From Paenibacillus alkalitolerans (GTDB lineage: Bacteria > Bacillota > Bacilli > Paenibacillales > YIM-B00363), in the NCBI RefSeq assembly GCF_016482785.1, contig NZ_JAEMXM010000005.1, positions 124,001 through 188,000 of the forward strand: a stretch of DNA of 64,000 nucleotides, in the 5' to 3' direction. Below the pieces are notes generated by a model. It had not been told where the DNA came from. It searched no databases and worked only from the letters and a program-made list of their open reading frames with translations. The translations under genes and the position numbers were made by a program. Numbering within the stretch: the stretch's first letter is position 1; every line of letters begins with the position of its first letter. Of the stretch, positions 8,903-17,257 are shown in pieces.

Positions 8903-9934
8903 ATGAAAGCCCTTTCTAATTGTCCATTTGTTTATTTATGCATTTACATAATCGGATTGGGGGTATATGGCTTGCAAAGATCATTGGGGATCGATGAAAA
9001 AAATGCGGAGGTGAGAAGTCAAAACAATTTAATGCGGAATTTTCATTACATCGCGAAAAACTATTTTCTTTATTTGCTGATAGCGCCGGCCTTAATACTT
9101 ACGATCGTGTTTAAATATGTGCCCATGTATGGAGCGGTCATTGCTTTTAAAGACTTCAGCCCGAGGAAGGGTATTTTGGGCAGTGATTGGGTGGGATTCG
9201 AACATTTCGAAAAGTTTCTGGCATCGCCCAACTTTGAAGTCATCTTCATGAATACGTTCAAACTCAGTTTGTACGGTTTATTGATCGGTTTTCCGGTGCC
9301 CATCATATTGGCGTTAATGCTGAATCAAGTGCGGAGAGCCGCAATTAAGAAAAATATACAGCTGATCCTGTATGCGCCGAATTTTATATCCGTCGTGGTT
9401 GTTGTAGGCATGATATTCATTTTCTTGTCGCCGACCGGACCAGTCAACAGTATCATCACCTTCATTACGGGCAAGCCTGAAATGTTTATGTCCGATCCGG
9501 ATTACTTCCGTTCCATCTATATCATATCCGGAATATGGCAAGGTGCAGGTTGGGCGTCGATTATATTCGTAGCCGCGTTGGCAAGCGTCGACCCCGAGCT
9601 GCATAACGCCGCAACCATTGACGGCGCCAATCTTCTGCAGAGAATCAGGCATATCGAATTGCCGGCAATCAAACCGGTAATGGCGATCGTGTTTATTTTG
9701 GCGGCAGGCGGCATAATGGCGGTCGGGTTCGAGAAAGCATACTTGATGCAAACCGCAATGAACCTGCCGACTTCCGAAATTATTCCGACCTATGTATATA
9801 AGCAAGGTTTGCAAGCCGGCGACTATGCTTATTCCTCGGCTGTCGGTCTGTTCAATTCCGTTATCAACGTGATCTTGCTTATCATCGTGAATTTCATCGT
9901 GAAGAAATTAAACGAAGGGGAAGGCCTGTATTAA
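8903..9934 (+). CDS. ABC sugar importer permease, LplB/YtcP type
   Basis: An inner-membrane CUT1 permease. The core is unmistakable: FKYVPMYGAVIAFKDF near the first family-typical membrane segment, and the ATPase-docking EAA loop in the form NAATIDGAN about 100 residues before the C-terminus. Six family-typical membrane segments can be traced. The start is uncertain. ATG 8903 has AAAGGCGG upstream, but it gives an N-terminal extension of about 40 residues with an extra hydrophobic stretch unlike family members; GTG 9011 or ATG 9032 (after GGAGGTGA, though spaced 17 bases) would give the usual length. It is the first gene of an operon with a second permease 15 bp downstream. No ATPase gene is present. 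Confidence 0.9.
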   Translation: MKALSNCPFVYLCIYIIGLGVYGLQRSLGIDEKNAEVRSQNNLMRNFHYIAKNYFLYLLIAPALILTIVFKYVPMYGAVIAFKDFSPRKGILGSDWVGFEHFEKFLASPNFEVIFMNTFKLSLYGLLIGFPVPIILALMLNQVRRAAIKKNIQLILYAPNFISVVVVVGMIFIFLSPTGPVNSIITFITGKPEMFMSDPDYFRSIYIISGIWQGAGWASIIFVAALASVDPELHNAATIDGANLLQRIRHIELPAIKPVMAIVFILAAGGIMAVGFEKAYLMQTAMNLPTSEIIPTYVYKQGLQAGDYAYSSAVGLFNSVINVILLIIVNFIVKKLNEGEGLY

Positions 9935-9949
9935 GGGGAGGGTTGTCTT

Positions 9950-10831
9950 ATGAACATCAATAACTCGCGTTCGGATCGGATCTTGTTGGCGCTTAACAAA
10001 TTCTTTTTGCTTATAACCGTTTTAATTGTGCTTATTCCCCTGATTTATGTTGTAGTGGCATCATTTATGGATCCGACCGCGCTATTAAACAAAGGGATTT
10101 CCTTTCAGGCATCCGATTGGACGATTGAAGGTTACAAGCTGATATTATCCAATGAGTCGATGGCCCGAGGGTTTTTCAATGCCGTGTACTACTCTGTAGC
10201 ATTTGCCGTTATAACGGTTGCCGTTTCCATTTTTGCAGCTTATCCGTTATCCGTCGACAATTTCGTCGGAAAAAACACGTTCATGTCGCTGTTCATCATA
10301 ACCATGTTTTTTAGCGGAGGATTAATTCCAACTTACTTGGTCGTGAAAGACTTGGGAATGTTAAACACCGTTTGGGCGATTTTATTGCCTGCTGCCGTTA
10401 ATGTATGGAACATCATTTTGGCGAGAACCTTTTTTAAAGGAATACCGAAAGAACTAAAGGAAGCGGCCAACGTTGACGGCGCTTCGGAATTGCTTATTTT
10501 CTTCAAGATTGTGTTACCGCTTTCGAAACCGATCATATTCGTTCTGGCATTGTACGCTTTCGTCGGTCAATGGAACTCCTTTTTCGACGCCATGATTTAT
10601 TTGGATGACGCCAAGCTACATCCGCTGCAATTGGTCTTAAGATCCATACTGATACAAAATCAGACGATGCCGGGCATGATCAATGACCAGTTGGCGATGG
10701 CCGAACTGAAGCGGCTTTCCGAAATGATCAAATATGCATCCATTGTCATTTCCAGTCTTCCATTAATTTTGATGTACCCGTTCTTCCAGAAGTATTTCGA
10801 AAAAGGTGTCCTGGTCGGTTCATTAAAATAA
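9950..10831 (+). CDS. ABC sugar importer permease, LplC/YtcP (MalG-like) type
   Basis: A 293-residue second CUT1 permease with six predicted membrane segments. It has the family's MFFSGGLIPTYLVVK motif in the middle, an EAA loop reading EAANVDGAS, and the C-terminal KYFEKGVLVGSLK signature. AGGGGAGGG precedes ATG 9950, 15 bp after the first permease. It pairs with the preceding gene to form the heterodimeric channel, and the next gene supplies the binding protein. Length is normal. Confidence 0.93.
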   Translation: MNINNSRSDRILLALNKFFLLITVLIVLIPLIYVVVASFMDPTALLNKGISFQASDWTIEGYKLILSNESMARGFFNAVYYSVAFAVITVAVSIFAAYPLSVDNFVGKNTFMSLFIITMFFSGGLIPTYLVVKDLGMLNTVWAILLPAAVNVWNIILARTFFKGIPKELKEAANVDGASELLIFFKIVLPLSKPIIFVLALYAFVGQWNSFFDAMIYLDDAKLHPLQLVLRSILIQNQTMPGMINDQLAMAELKRLSEMIKYASIVISSLPLILMYPFFQKYFEKGVLVGSLK

Positions 10832-10889
10832 TGGACTGCTTCTGCACATAAATTCATTCGCAATTATACAAAAAAATGGAGGTCATCGT

Positions 10890-12496
10890 ATGAAACGGTT
10901 TAAAAAGGCATCAATCGCGATAATTGCGGCAATGGTCATCATTTCCGGCTGCAGCGGCAGCGATGATTCGAATGTAAACGATGCTGAAGGCTCGAATGAC
11001 GGTTCATCGTCGAACGGAAAAGTCACTTTGCATTTTATGACCCAAAGCTCGCCTCTTGCTCCTGCAGATCCGAATGAAAAGCTGATTTTTAAACGCTTGG
11101 AGGAAAAAACCGGCATTCACATCGATTGGCAGAACTATACGTGGGATCAATTTGCGGAAAAAAGAAATTTGGCGATCGCCAGCGGCGAACTTCCCGATGC
11201 GATCTTCGATGCGGCCCTTAGCGATTATGATTTATTGAAATTGGCCAAAGAAGGCACGATCATTCCTGTAGAAGACTTGATTGAGCAGCATATGCCCAAT
11301 TTCAAACAAGTGCTGGAACAAGCGCCGGAATACAGAGCGATGATTACCGCTCCGGACGGTCATATCTATTCTTTCCCTTGGATTGAGGAGTTAGGTTCCG
11401 GGAAAGAAAGCATCCATTCCGTAGACGATTTTCCGTGGATCAACGTAGAGTGGCTGGACAAATTAGGTTTGAAGATGCCGACGACGACTGAAGAATTGAA
11501 GCAGGTCTTGATTGCATTTAAAACGCAAGACCCGAACGGAAACGGGAAAGCGGATGAAATTCCGATGTCGTTCATCAGCAACAGCGGCGGAGAAGATGTT
11601 AAATTTTTGTTCGGCTCATTCGGTTTAGGAGATAACTGGGATCATACCATTGTCACCAACGAGGGGAAAGTCGTATTCGCACCGGCAGATAACGGGTACA
11701 AGGAAGGCGTAAAATATCTTCATGATCTATTCAAGGAAGGCTTAATTGATATCGAGGCCTTCGAGCAAGATTGGAACACCTACCTTGCCAAAGGCAAAGA
11801 AAATCGTTACGGCTTGTACTTTACGTGGGATAAAGCAAACGTCACAGGCATGAATGATACGTATGATCTGATGCCGGCGCTGGAAGGGCCCGACGGTCAT
11901 AAGAACGTTGCCAGAACGAACGGAATGGGCTTCGATCGTGGAAGGATGGTTATCACGGAAGCAAACGAAAAACTGGAAACCACTGCAAAATGGATAGATT
12001 CGCTGTATGAGCCCCTTCAATCCGTACAAAACAACTGGGGTACGTATGGGGATGAAAAACAACAAAACATCTTCGAATTGGATGAAGCGAACAACATGTT
12101 GAAGCATTTGCCGTTAGACGGAACGCCTCCATGGGAGTTGAGACAAAAAACGTTCGTCGGCGGGCCGTTGGCGATTTTGGACGAATATTACGGTACGGTT
12201 ACGACCAAGCCGGACGATGCCGCGTGGAGATTGGATCTCATGAAGAAGTGATGGTCCCTGACATCAAGGCGGAAAATATTTATCCTAGAGTATTCTTTTC
12301 CATAGAAGAACTTGATAGATTGTCAGCAATTGAAGCCGATATTAATCCTTATGTTCTGAGAAAACGGTCTGAGTGGATTCAAAACGGAAAAGTGGAGGAA
12401 GAATGGGCCGGCTTCTTGAAAGAGTTGGACCGTCTCGGCTTGCAAGAATGGCTGAAAATTAAACAAGACGGTTATGACAGAAACGTAAAAAAATAG
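10890..12496 (+). pseudogene. Sugar-binding lipoprotein of the fructan importer, frameshifted near its 3' end
   Basis: An extracellular solute-binding protein of the LplA/YtcQ type. It begins at ATG 10890 with a lipoprotein signal (lipobox ISGC, Cys at about residue 21). The frame stops early at TGA 12249-12251 after LDLMKK. In another frame the missing C-terminus continues without a break from about 12245: EVMVPDIKAENIYPR through LQEWLKIKQDGYDRN to TAG 12494. Restoring one base (most simply an A around 12243, making ATG AAA GAA GTG) gives an uninterrupted protein of about 535 residues, close to the 539 of the second importer's binding protein. So about 80 C-terminal residues are lost by a one-base deletion. 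It may be a true mutation or a sequencing error; the rest looks intact, and the flanking operon genes are open. Confidence 0.88.
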
Positions 12497-12522
12497 ATTA
12501 TCAGGAGAAACGGGAGAAACGT

Positions 12523-14010
12523 ATGGTTACAATTATTAATAAAGAAAAGTACCGTCCTCATTATCATTTCTCGCCAAAAGATAACTGGATGAACGACCCG
12601 AACGGGATGGTGTTTTTTAACGGGGAATACCATTTGTTCTATCAATATCATCCTTATGGAACGACGTGGGGACCTATGCATTGGGGGCATGCCGTCAGCA
12701 CCGATCTGGTCGAATGGGAGCATTATCCGATTGCATTGGCGCCGGATGAGCACGGCGTGATTTTTTCCGGCAGTGCAGTTGTCGACTGGAAGGACAGCTC
12801 CGGTTTTTTTGTCGGCAAACCCGGACTTGTGGCGATTTTTACGCATCATTGTCATCCCGCCGGCAGCCGCGCGCACCAGCGACAGAGTCTTGCCTACAGC
12901 TTGGATTCAGGAAGAAGCTGGATCAAATATGAAGGAAATCCTGTCCTTGAGAATGAGAGGTTTGTAGATTTCCGGGATCCCAAAGTGTTCTGGCATAAGC
13001 CGACGGAACAGTGGGTTATGATTTTGGCATCGGGACAGACCGTTTGCATTTATAATTCTCCCAATTTGAAAGATTGGACGTTTGCCAGTGAATTCGGAGA
13101 AGGCATCGGCTCTCACGACGGAGTGTGGGAATGTCCGGATTTGTTCCCTCTGTCCGTTGACGGCGATCCGTCGAAGACGAAGTGGGTCATGTTTGTCAGC
13201 ATCGGAAGCTCGCCTGAGTTTTCCGAAGGTTCGAGAACGCAATATTTTTTAGGAGATTTCGACGGCAAAACGTTCGTGAACGATGGAGAGGCCGATACAG
13301 TGCGCTGGCTGGATCATGGCAGAGACAATTATGCGGGCGTAAGCTGGTCGGATATTCAGGAAGAAGACGGCCGGCGTATTTATATCGGTTGGATGAGCAA
13401 TTGGAAATATGCAAACCAGACGCCGACAGAAGGCTGGCGAAGCGCAATGACGCTGCCGAGGGAGCTTTCGCTTGAATCGAGGAACGGGGAAATAACGCTT
13501 ATTCAACGGCCTGTACGGGAGTTGGAAAAACAAAGAGTCCCTGTCTTCTCCATTAAAGAAATATCAATGGAAGAAGCACGAGCCCGGTTATCCGAATTAC
13601 GATTGAATAGTTACGAGATTGTCGCCGAGTTGGAAACGGGAACAGCGGAAGCTTTCGGCTTCAAAGTGCGCGCTTCGGCCGATCAGGAAACCGTCATCGG
13701 TTACCTTTCGCAGAGTTCCGAGCTGTTTGTTGACCGGACAAGGTCCGGTCAAACCGATTTTCATGAGGATTTCGCTGGCAGGCATGGTGTGAAGCTTGAG
13801 CCCGTAAACGGCCGAATCCAACTTCGTGCGTATGTGGACTGCTCATCCGTTGAGGTTTTTGCCGGCGACGGGCAGGCGGTTATTACAGATTTGATATTCC
13901 CGGAACCCGATGCAAAGGGAGTAGAAGTTTACGCTGCCGGAGGAAGTATTAATCTCCATTCGCTTGAAATATATACTTTGCGTCCGATTAAAGGAGAGGT
14001 AGCAGTATGA
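12523..14010 (+). CDS. GH32 fructan/sucrose hydrolase (intracellular)
   Basis: A 495-residue glycoside hydrolase family 32 enzyme. The signature WMNDPNG spans residues 22-28 (nucleophile Asp25), FRDP lies near 150-153 (transition-state Asp152), and WEC near 202-204 holds the acid/base Glu203. The C-terminal third is the usual beta-sandwich. Family members hydrolyse beta-fructosides: sucrose, sucrose-6-phosphate, inulin or levan oligomers. There is no signal peptide, so it acts in the cytoplasm on what the adjoining importer brings in; an ABC importer rather than a PTS suggests unphosphorylated fructo-oligosaccharides (inference). GGGAG precedes ATG 12523, and its stop overlaps the next start as ATGA. 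Confidence 0.93.
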   Translation: MVTIINKEKYRPHYHFSPKDNWMNDPNGMVFFNGEYHLFYQYHPYGTTWGPMHWGHAVSTDLVEWEHYPIALAPDEHGVIFSGSAVVDWKDSSGFFVGKPGLVAIFTHHCHPAGSRAHQRQSLAYSLDSGRSWIKYEGNPVLENERFVDFRDPKVFWHKPTEQWVMILASGQTVCIYNSPNLKDWTFASEFGEGIGSHDGVWECPDLFPLSVDGDPSKTKWVMFVSIGSSPEFSEGSRTQYFLGDFDGKTFVNDGEADTVRWLDHGRDNYAGVSWSDIQEEDGRRIYIGWMSNWKYANQTPTEGWRSAMTLPRELSLESRNGEITLIQRPVRELEKQRVPVFSIKEISMEEARARLSELRLNSYEIVAELETGTAEAFGFKVRASADQETVIGYLSQSSELFVDRTRSGQTDFHEDFAGRHGVKLEPVNGRIQLRAYVDCSSVEVFAGDGQAVITDLIFPEPDAKGVEVYAAGGSINLHSLEIYTLRPIKGEVAV

Positions 14011-15095
14011 AGCTTGGTTTTATCGGTTGCGGAGTAATATCGACAGCACATTTGGAAGGATTGGAACAATTAAAAAAGGATGGAAAGCAAACGTTCGATT
14101 TAACCGCTGTTTGCGATCTCAGACTCGATCGGGCCGACGCGTTCGCAGTGGAAGCGGAAAAGCGGCTCGGAAGCCGGCCCGAAGTGTACACGGATTATCG
14201 CCGAATGTTGGAACATGGCGGGCTGGATGCGGTCTCTGTCTTGCTGGATCATGATTTGCATCATATGGTCGCGGAGGATTGTTTTGCGGCGGGAGTTCAC
14301 GTGCAAATGCAAAAACCGCTCGCTATTTCGCCTTCTTTTGGACGTAAGATGCTCTCGGATGCGGAAAAGTACGGCAAGGTCATGACCTTATCCGAACCTA
14401 GCGTATTGGGGGCGGATAATGTAGCGATGGCAAGGGCGGTGAGAGACGGGATCATTGGTTCTGTATACATGATTATGGATTACGCGACAGTAACGCTCCG
14501 CCGCAAATTTTTTGCCGGAACCGCTTGGCGCCACATGAAGGGAAGAGCGGGAGCGGGTTGGATCAACGATCACGGCGTCCATCGAACTCATTTTTTCACT
14601 GAAGTCAACGGTCCTATTAAAGAAGTTTTCGCTTATACGGAAATTTTCGAGAAGCAGTTGAGCGACGGAGAAACGACGATTCGTCCGACAGGAGAAGATA
14701 CTTCGGTAACCGTTTTCCGCTTTGCGAACGGCGGGCTGGGACATTGGATGTGCAGTACTGCCGCGCATGGGGAAGGAACCGGCGGTGTATGGATTTACGG
14801 CAGCAAAGGCTGCTTTCGTCCGGGCCGGTATGCGGCGCTTGAGGACGGAAAAATCATTCCCATATCCGAAATCATTGAACGTTATGCGCCCGATGTGGTA
14901 CGAAATCCGGCGATCGCGGAGCGGAAGGAGCCGATCTCCAGCGCGGAACGGGGACTTGAGGCGCTGGGCGTCGTTTTTGCCGCTCTGGAGTCCGCAACGA
15001 TCGGCCAACCGGTTCGTGTCCAAGATATCATCTTCGGAAAAAGGCACGCATACGAAGACACGGTGATCGAGGAAATGAAATCTTTCAAAAGGTAG
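14007..15095 (+). CDS. Gfo/Idh/MocA family sugar dehydrogenase
   Basis: A 362-residue NAD(P)-dependent oxidoreductase. The Rossmann start GFIGCGVIS (residues 4-12) and the family's second-half beta-sheet domain (about 130-350) are clear. The usual EKP motif reads QKP (MQKPLAIS, near residue 98): the Lys is kept but Glu is replaced by Gln. A plausible catalytic His lies in WINDHGVHRTH near 190. ATG 14007 overlaps the GH32 stop by four bases and has AAGGAGAGGT upstream, so the two are translationally coupled. It would oxidise a sugar or polyol derived from the imported substrate; the specific reaction cannot be read from sequence. Confidence 0.9.
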   Translation: MKLGFIGCGVISTAHLEGLEQLKKDGKQTFDLTAVCDLRLDRADAFAVEAEKRLGSRPEVYTDYRRMLEHGGLDAVSVLLDHDLHHMVAEDCFAAGVHVQMQKPLAISPSFGRKMLSDAEKYGKVMTLSEPSVLGADNVAMARAVRDGIIGSVYMIMDYATVTLRRKFFAGTAWRHMKGRAGAGWINDHGVHRTHFFTEVNGPIKEVFAYTEIFEKQLSDGETTIRPTGEDTSVTVFRFANGGLGHWMCSTAAHGEGTGGVWIYGSKGCFRPGRYAALEDGKIIPISEIIERYAPDVVRNPAIAERKEPISSAERGLEALGVVFAALESATIGQPVRVQDIIFGKRHAYEDTVIEEMKSFKR

Positions 15096-15116
15096 CAATT
15101 CAATTCTCAAACAAGA

Positions 15117-15150
15117 AAACGGAGAACGCTCGTTTGCGGACTCCGTTTTT
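15117..15150 (+). terminator. Terminator of the fructan operon
   Basis: A stem AAAACGGAG (15117-15125) / CTCCGTTTT (15141-15149) followed by a T-rich run lies 22 bases after the dehydrogenase stop codon. It separates this operon from the next importer. Confidence 0.85.
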
Positions 15151-15236
15151 TAATTTTTTCTGGAAAACATTATTAAATCAACAATCATCATTTGATTAGT
15201 TTCGCGATAAAAACTGCACATAAATAGTGGGCATTG

Positions 15237-15250
15237 TGAAAGCGCTGTCA
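15237..15250 (+). promoter_or_regulatory. Catabolite-response element (cre)
   Basis: TGAAAGCGCTGTCA matches the CcpA-binding cre palindrome (ideal TGAAAGCGCTTTCA) at 13 of 14 positions. It lies 51 bp before the second importer's first start codon. CcpA repression of sugar importers in the presence of preferred sugars is established in Bacillales; its action here is inferred. Confidence 0.75.
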
Positions 15251-15301
15251 CGATGATACAGTTTCGATACGAACAACAATAGAGAGGGGCGGCACGGCAG
15301 C

Positions 15302-16270
15302 ATGATCAAAAATACGGCCTATATGAAAACAGAAGCCGGCAACGGGACATCCCGCCTTCACAATTATACGGCTATGCTGCGCAAAGATTTTCGAAAAAAT
15401 AAAATCTTGTACTTATTTGCGCTGTCGGGGATTGCCTACTATGCGATCTTCAAATACATCCCCATGTACGGTGCATTGATCGCATTTACGGATTTTTCCC
15501 CGACGAAAGGGATCTTCGGCAGTGCATGGGTCGGCTTCAAGCATTTCGTTGATTTTTTCAACAGCCATTATTTTGTAAGAATATTACGAAACACGCTGAT
15601 GATCAATGTGTACGAATTGATTTTCGCTTTTCCGGCGCCGATTATTCTTGCGCTTCTGTTGAACGAAATACGCCGCAACGCGTTTAAGAGACTTGTACAG
15701 ACAGTGACTTATTTGCCGCATTTCGTATCGCTGGTCGTGATCTGCGGGATGATCGTCGATTTTTCATCTAAAGAGGGTTTGCTTAATACGATCATCTCCT
15801 GGTTCGGAGGAGAACGCCAAAACCTTCTGTTAAATCCGGATTTATTCCGGACAATCTACATCGGATCCGGTATTTGGCAGGGCGTCGGCTGGGGATCGAT
15901 TATTTATCTCGCGGCTTTGACGGCGATCGATCCGCAGTTGTACGATGCGGCGACCGTCGACGGGGCCAACCGATGGAAGCAGATGCTGCATGTCACACTG
16001 CCCGGAATGATGCCGACCATCGTCATTTTGCTTATTTTACAAATCGGCGGGATGATGAATGTCGGGTTTGAAAAGATCATTCTGCTTTATAACGCCCAGA
16101 CGTACGAAACAGCGGACGTCATATCCAGCTTCGTTTACCGGCGGGGCATTCTGGAAGCGAACTACAGCTACAGCACGGCAGTCGGTCTGTTTAACGCGGT
16201 CATTAATTTCTCGCTTCTGATCGCCGCGAACCGCATCAGCCGCAAGCTGAATGAAACAAGCCTTTGGTAG
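15302..16270 (+). CDS. ABC sugar importer permease, LplB type (second importer)
   Basis: A 322-residue CUT1 permease with FKYIPMYGALIAFTDF in the first conserved segment and the EAA loop as DAATVDGAN. The N-terminus has a cytoplasmic lead of about 35 residues, as usual in this family. GAGAGGGGCGG precedes ATG 15302. It shares the GSAWVGFKHF and SGIWQGVGWG segments with the first importer's permease, so the two systems are paralogous. It starts an operon of two permeases, binding protein and membrane AraC regulator. Confidence 0.93.
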   Translation: MIKNTAYMKTEAGNGTSRLHNYTAMLRKDFRKNKILYLFALSGIAYYAIFKYIPMYGALIAFTDFSPTKGIFGSAWVGFKHFVDFFNSHYFVRILRNTLMINVYELIFAFPAPIILALLLNEIRRNAFKRLVQTVTYLPHFVSLVVICGMIVDFSSKEGLLNTIISWFGGERQNLLLNPDLFRTIYIGSGIWQGVGWGSIIYLAALTAIDPQLYDAATVDGANRWKQMLHVTLPGMMPTIVILLILQIGGMMNVGFEKIILLYNAQTYETADVISSFVYRRGILEANYSYSTAVGLFNAVINFSLLIAANRISRKLNETSLW

Positions 16271-16282
16271 GGGGAACGCCAC

Positions 16283-17158
16283 ATGATCAAACCGTCCGTC
16301 GGCGACAAAATTTTCGATGCTTTCAATTATGTATTCCTAACATTCTTACTGGTGATTACGCTGTATCCTTTCCTGTACGTCGTCTTCGCTTCGCTCAGCA
16401 CGCCAACCGAATTGATTAAGCACTCAGGCATTCTATGGAAGCCCGCGGGCTTTTATCTGGAAGGCTATAAATTAGTTTTGAAGAATCCGATGATCGGCGT
16501 CGGCTACAAAAACACACTGTTCTACGTAGTTGTAGGCACAATATTGAACGTGTTCTTCACCGCGTTGTTTGCGTACGTTTTGTCCAGGCGGGATATGTAC
16601 TGGAAAAAATATATGATGATGATGATCGTGTTCACGATGTTCTTCAGCGGCGGCATCATTCCGGAATATATGCTGGTCAAAAACTTAGGGATGTTGGACA
16701 CGCGTTGGTCGCTGATCATTCCGGGATTGATCGCGACATGGAACTTGATCATTATGCGAACCTCGTTTCAATCGATTCCCTACGAAATGGAAGAATCGGC
16801 CAAAATCGACGGCGCCTCCGATTGGGTCGTATTTTGGAAAATCATATTGCCGTTATCGATTCCGCTGCTTGCGGTAATGGTGCTCTTTTACGGAGTGCAG
16901 CACTGGAACGCATGGGCCAACGCCTTAATCTACTTGAGGGATAAGGACTTGTTCCCTCTGCAGCTGGTTCTAAGAGAAATATTAATTCAAAACAACACAA
17001 GCGATATTACGAACCTGGCGACGGACAGCGATCCTTTCTTGGGAGAGGTTGTGAAGCATGCGACGATCGTAGTCGCTACCGTGCCGATTCTTATTCTGTA
17101 TCCGCTCATCCAAAAGCATTTCACCAAGGGCGTCATGATCGGCGCTCTCAAAGGGTGA
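16283..17158 (+). CDS. ABC sugar importer permease, LplC type (second importer)
   Basis: A 291-residue second CUT1 permease with six membrane segments. It has FTMFFSGGIIPEYMLVK in the middle, EAA loop ESAKIDGAS, and the closing KHFTKGVMIGALKG signature. GGGGGAA precedes ATG 16283, 12 bp after the preceding permease. It forms the membrane channel with that protein; the ATPase is not encoded nearby. Confidence 0.93.
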   Translation: MIKPSVGDKIFDAFNYVFLTFLLVITLYPFLYVVFASLSTPTELIKHSGILWKPAGFYLEGYKLVLKNPMIGVGYKNTLFYVVVGTILNVFFTALFAYVLSRRDMYWKKYMMMMIVFTMFFSGGIIPEYMLVKNLGMLDTRWSLIIPGLIATWNLIIMRTSFQSIPYEMEESAKIDGASDWVVFWKIILPLSIPLLAVMVLFYGVQHWNAWANALIYLRDKDLFPLQLVLREILIQNNTSDITNLATDSDPFLGEVVKHATIVVATVPILILYPLIQKHFTKGVMIGALKG

Positions 17159-17257
17159 GACATACTTTTGACGAGATTTGGAAAGGGGGGATTCTCAAAA
17201 AATATCAGTTTCATAGATAAAAGATTGCGATAAAATGAATAGGGAGGTTCTCAACAG

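Noticed and set aside
12131-12496. Separate small gene after the fructan binding protein
   Set aside because: Its last 80 residues are the missing C-terminus of the binding protein; the upstream part is an out-of-frame reading of the same gene.
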